Part shown: one piece after another, positions 45,501 to 53,133 of the stretch
How positions within the stretch are numbered: the stretch's first letter is position 1
Layout of the letters: each line of letters opens with the position of its first letter
Source: Blautia pseudococcoides
GTDB lineage: Bacteria > Bacillota > Clostridia > Lachnospirales > Lachnospiraceae
Direction: 5' to 3'
Assembly: GCF_001689125.2 (NCBI RefSeq)
Contig: NZ_CP015405.2
Location: forward strand, 2,521,001 to 2,585,000
Length of the DNA: 64,000 nucleotides
Translations under genes and position numbers: made by a program
The notes under the pieces: model-generated
Told to the model about the DNA's origin: nothing
Databases searched by the model: none
What the model saw: the letters and a program-made list of their open reading frames with translations, nothing else

Positions 45501-46275
45501 ATGCCCAGGAGCTCATGGAGATATCTTCTGCCGTGTCCGCATGGTTTTCTGTCAGGGGAAGTCTGTTTCTCATAGGTTCCGAACGGTAACTGATTCCAGT
45601 CGTTGCCGACGGAAGCCCTGTGTGCGGATCTGTTGGGGTATTTCCCTCTTTATTTTTTATTTCCAGCTCATCATGGAAAAACACAGCATATTCACGGAAG
45701 GATGGCTTGGCAGGATGATAAATATCTGCGAAAAGACCGCTCTCCAGCTCTTCTCCCGTCTCCGGGTCCAGCCAGACAGATTCAGGCGCCTCAACGATCA
45801 TGGCCCCAAAGAGGCCATGTATATTTGTCCCCTCCTCGCTGCTCCTGGTATCTCCCATATCACTGAACAGATAGACGCCCTCTTTCTCTGCATACCAGGT
45901 ATAGACAATCTCATTTCTTGTGGTGCTGTCCTGATTCATCCCTACACTGGCTCCGTCGGAGGTCTGAACATCATATCGAAGCCCCTGTACATGGATGGAC
46001 AAATCTCTTTTCAGAGAATGCCGGAAGTAGATATGGATCTCTTCCCCCAGGTTTGCCCGGATGACCAGCGGTTTCACTCCCTCATAAGGCTGAGGGTCCG
46101 GTCTGTTAAAATTCGCCAGCGCGCCTCTCTTTATCCTCCCCGCATCTTTCTGCAGCACATATAACAATCCATTCGGATCGTGATCGCCGTATTTATTATA
46201 TACTATTGGTATTTCTATGGCCTCGATCCTGTACATTCTGATATTAGGCTTCTGCATATAATTACATAATTCCAT
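42592..46275 (-). CDS. Very large six-cupredoxin multicopper oxidase-like protein
   Basis: A 1227-aa protein made of three ~380-450-aa repeats starting near residues 15, 469 and 850, each with YNKYGxHDPxG, then (V/I)(I/L)RANxG, each probably two cupredoxin domains. The four copper motifs of multicopper oxidases are all present but split: HVFHLHNHQW (288-297) and FHCHLYPHFHEGMW (340-353) at the end of repeat 1, YHIHLVKF (561-568) and FFHDHLFANTHQQHG (607-620) in repeat 2. Repeat 3 has lost most His. Length and layout resemble the manganese oxidase MnxG. There is no signal peptide or membrane helix. Cys-rich segments (CPCHTDCGC, 449-457; CKCKNTC near the C-terminus) may bind metal. GGAGGGG precedes the ATG. 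Substrate unknown. Confidence 0.85.
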   Translation of the reverse strand: MELCNYMQKPNIRMYRIEAIEIPIVYNKYGDHDPNGLLYVLQKDAGRIKRGALANFNRPDPQPYEGVKPLVIRANLGEEIHIYFRHSLKRDLSIHVQGLRYDVQTSDGASVGMNQDSTTRNEIVYTWYAEKEGVYLFSDMGDTRSSEEGTNIHGLFGAMIVEAPESVWLDPETGEELESGLFADIYHPAKPSFREYAVFFHDELEIKNKEGNTPTDPHTGLPSATTGISYRSEPMRNRLPLTENHADTAEDISMSSWAYGDPAPPILKAYVGDPAKIRLVHGGVKETHVFHLHNHQWRLENDNPNSTILDSVSISPQECYTLDILHGAGSLNGMVGDAIFHCHLYPHFHEGMWTLWRIYDRLQDGSGKLPDGMPIPRLIPLKDRKQPPLKDREHPGYPNFINGQFGMRPLQPPLGILDADGNNKIVPTPLEADNFVDAFEPGALYTDTCPCHTDCGCEWGEAEEGKVKVFEIAAVQAKVVYNKYGWHDPQGRFFVLKEELERHGGLEAYIQKVEAQEIQVEPLVIRANDGDCIEVRFTNLLPEYIEASPFQMETLTDIVGYHIHLVKFDTIVSDGAANGWNNIAGARRYETLVERFFANAELRTVFFHDHLFANTHQQHGMFGALVIEEAGATFHDVETGEALKFGTKAVIRRRDGTSFREFALFLHDFALLFDGNGKPLNPPEVPGSHHDPGVMGINYRCEPMRERLSDTADPAYIFSSIVHGDPATPLLETYPGDELMIRLLDGAHEEQHVLNVTGMYWRKEIADIHSPLAASQSIGISEAFNLQIRKNYNCGDYLYYSGGIDDAWLGLWGIIRVYDKKQAHLKPLCKNELGILPLPMCPGRDSVVRKYEIAAIKTDILYNKYGDHDPDGLIFVPADEVEQVLCGKYQPKPLILRANAGDWIEVTLHNMMGPDIPYFDYPRVPLDKKHRPSNRVSLNPQFLQYDPICDSGINVGYNNREQTVGPGESKKYLWHADQEYGSCIIQSFGDLRNHRYHGLFGAIIIEPPASRWYQNFMLKSGVYQEQAVITAPGTETFREFVVFIQNGIRLEDAEGNVIRTAQGDDTDPVEAEDTGEKGYNYRSERFANRLRRDSRIAKVFSSKVHGDPATPVFKAYTGDRVIFRTMMPADKPRNVGFAVHGHMWKEQPDDFHSRVIPIQGAISVGNKFEMELEKGASCPGDYLYRSGSLKWDVESGMWGIFRVLRQGIGCKCKNTCRKALQCFGRKY

Positions 46276-46634
46276 AACTTACCCCTCCATTCCTTCCATA
46301 TTTTTATATCCCAAAGGTGTGCCGGCTATTAAAGCATTTTCCCACCAGCTGCGGAACCACACGGCACTTTTTATATGATCACACCCTTTTTCCGGGAATC
46401 CGGTCCCAGGAAAAAGAGAATAAAGTTTTAGGAATAAAATCAAATCATCCATCATATATTGATACTTTCTCTTTTTTTGTATTATATGTAAAAATAGCCT
46501 GACCGGTACAATCTATATACCAGGCCCCCTCCTGTCCGCATTTTAAAACCAGTGGTGGTAATTGTAATCTAGTCACAGAAATCAAATCCATTTTATAGTA
46601 TCATAGTCACATCAAAAATAAGGAGTTCACAAAT
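46276..46634. other. Divergent intergenic region, multicopper oxidase / ferredoxin
   Basis: This 359-bp gap has no gene I can support. It must hold promoters for both directions. On the plus side TATAGT/TATCAT lies about 35-45 nt before the ferredoxin, and TAGTCAC occurs twice (46570-46576 and 46604-46610), one copy over that -10 area, a possible regulator site. Confidence 0.4.
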
Positions 46635-46841
46635 ATGCCCTCAAAAAAATATGCGGTTGTTGACAAAAACCAATGTGTCGCCTGCGGCGCATGTATGAAT
46701 GTCTGTCCAAAAGAAGCTGTACATTTATGGAAAGGATGCTATGCTGCCCCTGCCCCGGATAAATGTATAGGGTGCGGCAAATGTGCTAAGATATGCCCGG
46801 CGGGATGTATCCAGATCAGGAATCGAGGTGAACAGAAATGA
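46635..46841 (+). CDS. 2[4Fe-4S] ferredoxin
   Basis: A 68-aa ferredoxin with two complete cluster motifs: C14xxC17xxC20xxxC24 (CVACGACMNVC) and C44xxC47xxC50xxxC54 (CIGCGKCAKIC), each followed by P. AAGGAG lies 10 nt before the ATG. It overlaps the next gene by 4 nt (ATGA), so it probably passes electrons to or from that membrane protein. Divergent from the multicopper-oxidase-like gene. Confidence 0.92.
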   Translation: MPSKKYAVVDKNQCVACGACMNVCPKEAVHLWKGCYAAPAPDKCIGCGKCAKICPAGCIQIRNRGEQK

Positions 46842-47425
46842 GAACAAAACACTGGTATGATCATCTTTGGATATGGTCCATCGTTTATTTTGCTTTGGGA
46901 TTTTTTAATATTTTATTTGCCTGGCTTGGAATGATCGACTTTCTGCTTCCCCTCATGATCGCTGTCTTCGGAGGAAACAAATGGTTCTGTAATCACATGT
47001 GCGGCAGAGGCCAGCTCTTTCATCTTCTCGGCAGCTCCCTCAAATGTTCACGAAATAAAACCACCCCGGGATGGATGGTTTCCAAATGGTTCCGCTATGG
47101 CTTTCTCCTCTTCTTTCTTACCATGTTCGGCAATATGGTATTCCAGACCTGGCTGGTGGCATCCGGAGCCAACAGTTTAAAAGAGGTGATCCAGTTGTTC
47201 TGGACTATAAAGGTTCCCTGGGGCTGGACTTATACGGCCGGTACGGTTACAGACTGGGCAGCAAAATTCAGTTTTGGTTTCTACAGCCTTATGCTGACCT
47301 CCACTCTGATCGGGCTGGCTGTGATGCTGCTCTATAAACCAAGGAGCTGGTGCACGTTCTGCCCTATGGGGACAATGACACAGACCATATGTAAATTGAA
47401 AAATAAAGAGGAATCCACGCCTTGA
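46838..47425 (+). CDS. NapH/NosR-like membrane iron-sulfur protein
   Basis: A 195-aa integral membrane protein with four or five helices. Two cysteine groups face one side: C51xxxC55 (WFCNHMCGRGQL) with C70, and C172xxC175P (WCTFCPMGTMTQ) with C185. This is the pattern of the NapH/MauN/CcoG-type Fer4_5 domain, which carries electrons at the membrane. Translationally coupled to the ferredoxin before it. The protein lacks the soluble C-terminal ferredoxin domain of NapH; the separate ferredoxin gene may replace it. Its electron donor and acceptor are unknown. Confidence 0.8.
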   Translation: MRTKHWYDHLWIWSIVYFALGFFNILFAWLGMIDFLLPLMIAVFGGNKWFCNHMCGRGQLFHLLGSSLKCSRNKTTPGWMVSKWFRYGFLLFFLTMFGNMVFQTWLVASGANSLKEVIQLFWTIKVPWGWTYTAGTVTDWAAKFSFGFYSLMLTSTLIGLAVMLLYKPRSWCTFCPMGTMTQTICKLKNKEESTP

Positions 47426-47477
47426 CCACCTTGTCCCCTGATGCTATCATTAAAGAAAAAACACGGGGGAAAAATTC

Positions 47478-48338
47478 ATGTGGGTCTTCTTTGCTTTTGG
47501 GTCTGCTCTTTTTGCAGGCCTCACTTCCATACTGGCAAAATGCGGAATCCGGAAAACAGATTCCACTGCTGCCACTGCTCTGCGCACAATTGTGGTACTG
47601 CTTTTTTCGTGGCTGATGGTATTTCTGGCCGGTTCCCAGCGCCAGATAAAAAATATAGATTTAAAAACCATCTTATTTTTGACCTTGTCCGGCCTTGCCA
47701 CGGGTGCCAGCTGGCTGTGCTACTTTAAAGCCTTACAGTTGGGCGATATCAATAAAGTAGTCCCTGTGGATAAATCCAGCACGATTATGACAATCCTGAT
47801 GGCAGCCGTCCTGCTTCAGGAAGAGATCACCCGGTTTAAGGGAATTGGGGTGGTTCTGATCGCTGTGGGTACCTATATGATGATTGAAAAGAAAGGCAAA
47901 AAACAGGCAGCTCCTGAAAACAACCGCTGGCTGTTTTTTGCCTTAGGTTCCGCAGTATTTGCCAGCCTGACTGCCATCCTTGGAAAAATCGGCATCTCCC
48001 ATGTGGAGTCCAATCTGGGAACGGCTGTCCGCACTGGCGTGGTATTGGTAATGTCCTGGATCATGGTTGCAGTTACAGGAAAACAAAAAGAACTACGGCA
48101 TATACCTAAAAAAGAATTGGGTTTCATTTTCCTGTCAGGGCTGGCCACCGGCGGCTCCTGGCTGTGTTATTATAAAGCCCTGCAGGATGGACCTGCCAGT
48201 GTTGTTGTTCCCATAGACAAGCTGAGTATACTGGTTACTGTTTTCTTTTCCTACCTGGTATTTCACGAGAAACTATCCCTGAGATCAGCAGCGGGACTTG
48301 TTCAAATTACAGCAGGCACTTTACTCATGCTGCTGTAA
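47478..48338 (+). CDS. EamA/DMT-superfamily transporter
   Basis: A 286-aa membrane protein with ten predicted helices in two repeated EamA halves. The halves are strikingly alike: FFAFGSALFAGLTSILAKCG versus FFALGSAVFASLTAILGKIG, and LSGLATGASWLCYFKALQLG versus LSGLATGGSWLCYYKALQDG. GGGGGA lies 7 nt upstream of the ATG, a weak site. Such carriers export amino acids or other metabolites. It follows the iron-sulfur pair by 52 nt and could share its transcript. Confidence 0.9.
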   Translation: MWVFFAFGSALFAGLTSILAKCGIRKTDSTAATALRTIVVLLFSWLMVFLAGSQRQIKNIDLKTILFLTLSGLATGASWLCYFKALQLGDINKVVPVDKSSTIMTILMAAVLLQEEITRFKGIGVVLIAVGTYMMIEKKGKKQAAPENNRWLFFALGSAVFASLTAILGKIGISHVESNLGTAVRTGVVLVMSWIMVAVTGKQKELRHIPKKELGFIFLSGLATGGSWLCYYKALQDGPASVVVPIDKLSILVTVFFSYLVFHEKLSLRSAAGLVQITAGTLLMLL

Positions 48339-48419
48339 AACAGATCCGGATTTGCTTGGTCACGGTCAGAATATAACTTCCCCCAATGCCAGTCTTTTGC
48401 CCTGTACTTTTCTGCCCTG

Positions 48420-49640
48420 TCAATGCCTGTCCATTAACTTTTGGAGGGAATAAATAGATTTATTCAGATTAAACAAATAGGAAAACGTGCATACCACAAA
48501 GAAATACGGCAGATAGGCAAATCCAAACACCTCCGTACCAATGAGCACCGGTGCCAGGAACGTATTCGTGGCGCTCCCAAAGACACTGGCATACCCCAGT
48601 GCCGCGGCAAATTCAACAGGAAGGCCAAACAATGGTCCTGCTGCCACCCCAAGGCTCGCACCGATGGAAAACAGGGGCGTCACCTCCCCGCCCTGGAAGC
48701 CTGCAGCCAATGTGAGTATAGTAAGAAGGAATTTTAATATCCAGTCATATCTATAAATCTTCTCACCATAAAGGCTTGCATGGATCAAGTTCGTTCCAAG
48801 ACCTGCATATCTGCCTTTATAGAGTATAAGCAGCAGGGCACTCAAGATCAGCCCCATGAAAAAAATCCTGAGTACCGGCTCCCTCCACAGCACGGCAAGC
48901 TTTCCTTTCATATATTTTAACGTCCAGGCAAACGCCCCTCCTACAATCCCAAACAGGATTCCCAGCAGCACCAGTTTTCCCATATTGGGAATATCCAGAT
49001 TCAGTTGTGTAGTCAGCACAAATGAAAATTTTTCCAGCCCCAGAAAGCTTGACGCCGCACTGGCCGTAAAGGCAGCCGTAACAGCGGGAAACAGCGCCTG
49101 GTATTCCAGCGCACCGGCCACCAGAACCTCCATTGCGAAAAACACCGCCGCTATAGGCGTCTGAAACAGACCGGCGAATCCGGCTGCCATCCCTGTTACC
49201 AGAAAAATATGGGAGCTGTTTTCCAGCGGGATCCTCCTGCCCACCCAATGGGAAAATGTGGCTCCAATCTGCACTGCCACGCCTTCCCTCCCGGCACTTC
49301 CGCCGAACAAATGGGTGATCCATGTCCCGGAAATGATAAATGGGATCAGCTTCAACGGAATCACTTCCTCCTCACCATGCCCCACTTCAAAAATAAGGTT
49401 CATCCCCTTACTGCTCTTTCCCCCGAATTTGAGATAGCAGAAGGCAATCAGGACGCCTGCCAAAGACAAAAACGGGATAAGCTGCATGGGATGACCGTCC
49501 CTGAAATCAGTGATCGCCAGCAGAACTCTTCCGAACACCGCGTCAATTCCCCCTATGACCAATCCAATAGGGATTCCCAGCAGTCCCAGAATGAATAATT
49601 CTCTGTAGGTCTGATACATTCTTTTTACTCTGTGATTCAT
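48420..49640 (-). CDS. CLC-F-type fluoride/proton antiporter
   Basis: A 406-aa CLC-family membrane protein. Start ATG at 49640 has AGAGGAGG 6 nt upstream. The gating motif is GGSAGREGVAVQIGA, with V where Cl- carriers have P, and a later GGEVTPLFSIGASLG instead of the GIFAP motif; both are marks of the CLC-F (EriC-F) fluoride group. It expels fluoride in exchange for protons. A fluoride riboswitch with a terminator hairpin lies in its leader (49711-49788), which strongly supports the assignment and the regulation: expression only when fluoride enters the cell. Confidence 0.92.
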   Translation of the reverse strand: MNHRVKRMYQTYRELFILGLLGIPIGLVIGGIDAVFGRVLLAITDFRDGHPMQLIPFLSLAGVLIAFCYLKFGGKSSKGMNLIFEVGHGEEEVIPLKLIPFIISGTWITHLFGGSAGREGVAVQIGATFSHWVGRRIPLENSSHIFLVTGMAAGFAGLFQTPIAAVFFAMEVLVAGALEYQALFPAVTAAFTASAASSFLGLEKFSFVLTTQLNLDIPNMGKLVLLGILFGIVGGAFAWTLKYMKGKLAVLWREPVLRIFFMGLILSALLLILYKGRYAGLGTNLIHASLYGEKIYRYDWILKFLLTILTLAAGFQGGEVTPLFSIGASLGVAAGPLFGLPVEFAAALGYASVFGSATNTFLAPVLIGTEVFGFAYLPYFFVVCTFSYLFNLNKSIYSLQKLMDRH

Positions 49641-49710
49641 ATTTTTCCTCCTCTGTCTGTTCCCGGTAATAAATGTTCGCCCATCCATGCTTCTGCCCAA
49701 CAAAAAAAGC

Positions 49711-49788
49711 TGATAACCCTGTTTTTACACAGAAGTCATCAGCATACACGCACTTTTGGAATCATCCACGGGAGAACCTCATTCCCTT
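49711..49788 (-). promoter_or_regulatory. Fluoride riboswitch (crcB motif) with terminator platform
   Basis: Minus-strand leader of the CLC-F gene. The aptamer core GGGAATGAGGTTCTCCC (about 49786-49770) and the GCTGATGACTTCTGTG 3' part (about 49743-49728) match the crcB motif. The 3' part also pairs with ACAGGGTTATCAGC to make a terminator stem followed by seven T (49711-49743). Fluoride binding to the aptamer should prevent that stem and let transcription continue into the antiporter gene. Confidence 0.9.
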
Positions 49789-49801
49789 AAAACTATATTG
49801 A

Positions 49802-49830
49802 ATGATACCATGTTCATTTCAACTTGTCAA
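49802..49830 (-). promoter_or_regulatory. Promoter of the fluoride riboswitch-antiporter unit
   Basis: TTGACA (49825-49830) and TATCAT (49802-49807) on the minus strand, 17-nt spacer; transcription would start just before the aptamer. Confidence 0.75.
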
Positions 49831-49857
49831 TGCACATCCCAGCGGCAATATCTACGG

Positions 49858-51258
49858 TTATCTCTTGTAGCCTGCTTTAAAAATACTGCAGAGTATGCCC
49901 ATCAACCCCAGTCCCCAGCTCCACATACTGTAAGGTGCATAGACTGCGGCTGAAACGCCCACAACGCCGGACATATAAACAGCCACGTCTGTCCACGGAA
50001 TGATACTGAGCATGGGGCTTGCGGCCGTGTTGGATACCACCGCACAATCCAGGGCCGAATATCCCAACTCCCTGTATTTATCCTCCAGCATCTCTATGGG
50101 CATGAGTATGGAGATCGCAGAGCTGTTTGTGATCGCCCCTGTTATGGAGCCGATACACCAACTGCTGACTGCAAGGCCAAAAAGAGAACGGATCTTCCCA
50201 AACAAAGTCTCCACGATCACCTCAACCACTCTGATCTTTATCATAATGCCGGCAACTCCCACGGCAGCAAACAAGATCACAAACAGAGAGGACATGGAAA
50301 GCATACCGCCCCGGTTGCACAGCGTAACAATCTCCGGTAAAACAGCATCTGTGGAAATTCCGGTAATGGTTGTCAGATCAAAACCACTATAGCCTGCAGC
50401 AAGCCCTTTCCAGAAAGAAAAACCATTCAGCAGGGAACCAATGGCGATTCCTATCATACCGCCCCCAAACAAAGAGACCACAGAAGGCAGCTTCATAAAG
50501 CTGCCTGCAACCACCACCACAATGGGAATCAGGGCGATGGGACTGATATTAAAAACAGAGGCCAGCCCCTCTGAAAGCACGGCATTGTCAAAAACCCCTT
50601 GTGAAGAACCGGTTGCAAAACCTAATATGGTATAGAATAGGATACACGCAAGAAACGTGGGTATCCCAATATAAGCAGCACGTTTCATTACCGTAAGGGA
50701 ATCCGATTTGGTAACTGACGCAACCAGATTAAAGTTATCCGCCATAGGTGAGAGAAACAGTCCCACATGTGATCCTGACACCACCGCTCCGGCCATTGCA
50801 GGAAGATTCACATCCATTACAATGGCAAGCCCTATCATAGCCACCCCGATAGTTCCGCAGGTGCCAAAACTGGTGCCAATGAAAAAAGCTGTAACTGCGG
50901 TAAACAAAAAACCCAGTAAAATACAAAGACTGGGCGTCACAAATTTCAGCAGATAAGTGATCAGGGCAGGTATGGTACCTGCAAATACAAAAGAAGCCGT
51001 CAGAAATCCAATCCCGCACAAAAGAAAAAATAAGTCCGTCAGTTCCCCGGCCTTGTGATACATTGCCTCCAAGAGCTCGTGCAGAGTATATCCGCAGTTT
51101 AATCCTATGATCCCCACATAAGCCGCTGTAACAAAAAGAGATACCGAAAGATCAAATCCTTTTACCGTACCGATCAGCATTACAAGAATCATCACAATAA
51201 GACAGGACAGCGCTTCAGCCCTGTTTGGCCTGCGTGGTTTTTTCTCCTTATTTTTCAT
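49858..51258 (-). CDS. NhaC-family Na+/H+ antiporter
   Basis: A 466-aa membrane protein with about 11-12 helices. The segments FIGTSFGTCGTIGVAMIG and GSHVGLFLSPMADNFNL (with conserved D and N), and later ITGAITNSSAISILMP and VVSNTAASPMLSIIPWTDVAVYM are typical of NhaC transporters. Some family members exchange malate/lactate or drug-like compounds. Start ATG with GAGGTG 6-8 nt upstream. The N-terminus is basic (MKNKEKKPRRPNRAE) and cytoplasmic. It is convergent with nothing and stands alone between CLC-F and the dehydrogenase gene. Confidence 0.9.
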   Translation of the reverse strand: MKNKEKKPRRPNRAEALSCLIVMILVMLIGTVKGFDLSVSLFVTAAYVGIIGLNCGYTLHELLEAMYHKAGELTDLFFLLCGIGFLTASFVFAGTIPALITYLLKFVTPSLCILLGFLFTAVTAFFIGTSFGTCGTIGVAMIGLAIVMDVNLPAMAGAVVSGSHVGLFLSPMADNFNLVASVTKSDSLTVMKRAAYIGIPTFLACILFYTILGFATGSSQGVFDNAVLSEGLASVFNISPIALIPIVVVVAGSFMKLPSVVSLFGGGMIGIAIGSLLNGFSFWKGLAAGYSGFDLTTITGISTDAVLPEIVTLCNRGGMLSMSSLFVILFAAVGVAGIMIKIRVVEVIVETLFGKIRSLFGLAVSSWCIGSITGAITNSSAISILMPIEMLEDKYRELGYSALDCAVVSNTAASPMLSIIPWTDVAVYMSGVVGVSAAVYAPYSMWSWGLGLMGILCSIFKAGYKR

Positions 51259-51349
51259 GCCGCACCTCGTTTAAACTTTAAACTATAGTATCCGGCTTTC
51301 AAAGGAGCTTTATTCATAGTATTCTTCATTCTGTCCTGCAAAGAAAAAA

Positions 51350-51400
51350 AAGGGAAAAAGAGGAAGGGACCCGGCTGTCAGCCAGCCCGGCCCCATTATG
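51350..51400 (-). terminator. Terminator after methylmalonate-semialdehyde dehydrogenase
   Basis: On the minus strand a GC-rich stem (CCGGGCTG with CAGCCGGG, one mismatch) is followed by a long T-rich tract (CTTTTTCCCTTTTTTTTC). It separates the dehydrogenase transcript from the NhaC gene. Confidence 0.55.
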
Positions 51401-51434
51401 ATGAAGTTTTTGTTCTTCACAAGTATCAGCGGCG

Positions 51435-51506
51435 CTACTCTGTAGGAGTGCATCCCGTATAGCTGCGGAAGACTTTTCCGAAGTAACTGCTGTCCCTATT
51501 GGGGCA
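51435..51506 (-). pseudogene. Relic of an AraC-family regulator C-terminus
   Basis: Immediately after the dehydrogenase stop, and in the same frame, 23 codons read CPNRDSSYFGKVFRSYTGCT and then PTE before TAG. The YFxKVFxxYTGxTP(T)E pattern is the end of an AraC/XylS HTH domain. Nothing of the rest of such a regulator is visible here, so it is a small leftover of a deleted gene. Confidence 0.6.
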
Positions 51507-53030
51507 TTACATACTGCCTCCCACAGAACCCTCCCAGGTATCTACTTCTTTGGCTTTTTTCTCCTCCTCATCAAACCAGTGGGTGGTGACTGCTTTTATC
51601 TCCGTAAAGAAACGAACGCCGTCCTTGCCCAGGCAGTGCAGGTCACCAAAGAAACTGTCCTTGTGGCCGCTGAATGAGAAAATACCTGCCGGTACCGGGA
51701 TTCCCACATTGATGCCCACCATTCCGCCGTCTGTGCGGCGGGCAAACTCTCTGCTGTAATAGCCGCTCTGGGTATAAATGACGCTTCCGTTGGCAAAGGG
51801 ATTGCGGTTCATCATTTCAATCCCCTCATCAAAATCTTTACAGCGCTTCACAGCCAGAACCGGGCCAAAAATCTCCTGCTGTCCAATCGCCATATCCTCT
51901 GTCACATGGTCAAAAATGGTTGGGCCGAGATAAAAGCCGTTTTCATAGCCGGGTACTGTGATGCCCCGACCGTCCAGAACAAGCCGGGCGCCCTCTTCCA
52001 CTCCCTTTTCAATCCATTTGACCACTTTAGCTTTATGGGAGGCATCTACCACCGGACCCAAATCCGTTGTCTTGTCATAGGCTGGCCCCACTTTCAATTC
52101 ACCCGCGAATTTTACCAGCAGTTCAACCAGTTTGTCCGCAATACTCTCCTGGGCAACCACAACAGGCAGAGCCATACAGCGCTCTCCCGCACAGCCGAAA
52201 GCGGAATTGATTATACCTCTTGCGGTACGCTCCAAAGCTGCGTCTTCCAGCACCAGGGCATGGTTCTTGGCCTCTGTCTGTGCCTGTACCCTTTTGCCGT
52301 TGGCCGCCGCAATACCGTATATGTGTTTCCCCACACCTGTGGTACCCACAAAACAGATACCTTTTACATCGGGATGTGTCAGGAACTGCTCAGATTCCTG
52401 CCTGGTGCAGGTCACAATGTTCAGCACGCCGTCCGGAAGGCCTGCTTCCTGCCACAGCTCTGCGCAGCGCAGCGCAGTCAGAGGTGTCTTGGAAGCGGCT
52501 TTGATAACAATGGTATTGCCGGTCGCGATGCAGATAGGCGTCATCCATCCCATGGGAATCATACCCGGGAAATTAAAAGGAGCTATTCCCGCAAATACAC
52601 CCAGAGGCTCACGGTAGCTGACTGTGTCATATCCTTTGGAAGTGTCCATCATGGATTCTCCCATCATGAGGGTAGGGGTTCCGCAGGCCAGTTCCACAGG
52701 TTCTTTCACCTTTGCGATATCACCGGCAGATTCCTTCCAGTTCTTTCCGTGTTCTCTTGCACAGCACTCCGTCAGCTCATCCCAGTGCTGGTCCAGCAGA
52801 TCACGGAACTTGTACAGGATCTGCACCCTCTTCATCACAGGTGTATCACGCCAGGCCGGGAACGCCTTTTTTGCACATTCAATGGCGTATGCCACTTCCT
52901 CAGTGGTACAGCTTGGGATTTCTGCCTGCACCTCTCCGGTGCTTGGGTTATACACAGGTGTGTATTTTCCTGATCTTGTGTCCAGCCACTGCCCTCCTGC
53001 CAGGTATTTCATTCTTTTGATCTCACTCAT
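51507..53030 (-). CDS. mmsA: CoA-acylating methylmalonate-semialdehyde dehydrogenase
   Basis: A 507-aa aldehyde dehydrogenase of the MmsA/IolA group. NAD-binding segment PFNFPGMIPMGWM, SFVGTTGVG-like Rossmann loop (CFVGTTGVGKHIYG), and the catalytic Cys in FGCAGERCMALP (about 288-299). The conserved C-terminal KAVTTHWF motif is typical of the group. It converts methylmalonate semialdehyde to propionyl-CoA, or malonate semialdehyde to acetyl-CoA, as in valine, inositol or pyrimidine breakdown. AAAGGAGG lies before the ATG. No inositol or valine pathway genes are near, but adenine deaminase is directly upstream. Confidence 0.92.
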   Translation of the reverse strand: MSEIKRMKYLAGGQWLDTRSGKYTPVYNPSTGEVQAEIPSCTTEEVAYAIECAKKAFPAWRDTPVMKRVQILYKFRDLLDQHWDELTECCAREHGKNWKESAGDIAKVKEPVELACGTPTLMMGESMMDTSKGYDTVSYREPLGVFAGIAPFNFPGMIPMGWMTPICIATGNTIVIKAASKTPLTALRCAELWQEAGLPDGVLNIVTCTRQESEQFLTHPDVKGICFVGTTGVGKHIYGIAAANGKRVQAQTEAKNHALVLEDAALERTARGIINSAFGCAGERCMALPVVVAQESIADKLVELLVKFAGELKVGPAYDKTTDLGPVVDASHKAKVVKWIEKGVEEGARLVLDGRGITVPGYENGFYLGPTIFDHVTEDMAIGQQEIFGPVLAVKRCKDFDEGIEMMNRNPFANGSVIYTQSGYYSREFARRTDGGMVGINVGIPVPAGIFSFSGHKDSFFGDLHCLGKDGVRFFTEIKAVTTHWFDEEEKKAKEVDTWEGSVGGSM

Positions 53031-53133
53031 TTCTGACCTCCTTTTTCAGGCTTACCTATCAGTTGCATTCCTCTTTCAAGATATCTCCATTATAAAAGAT
53101 TGTCTTTATCAGTTCAACTTATTTTTTGTATTA

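Noticed and set aside
51906..52973. 355-codon open frame on the plus strand
   Set aside because: Antisense to the methylmalonate-semialdehyde dehydrogenase, with no family features.
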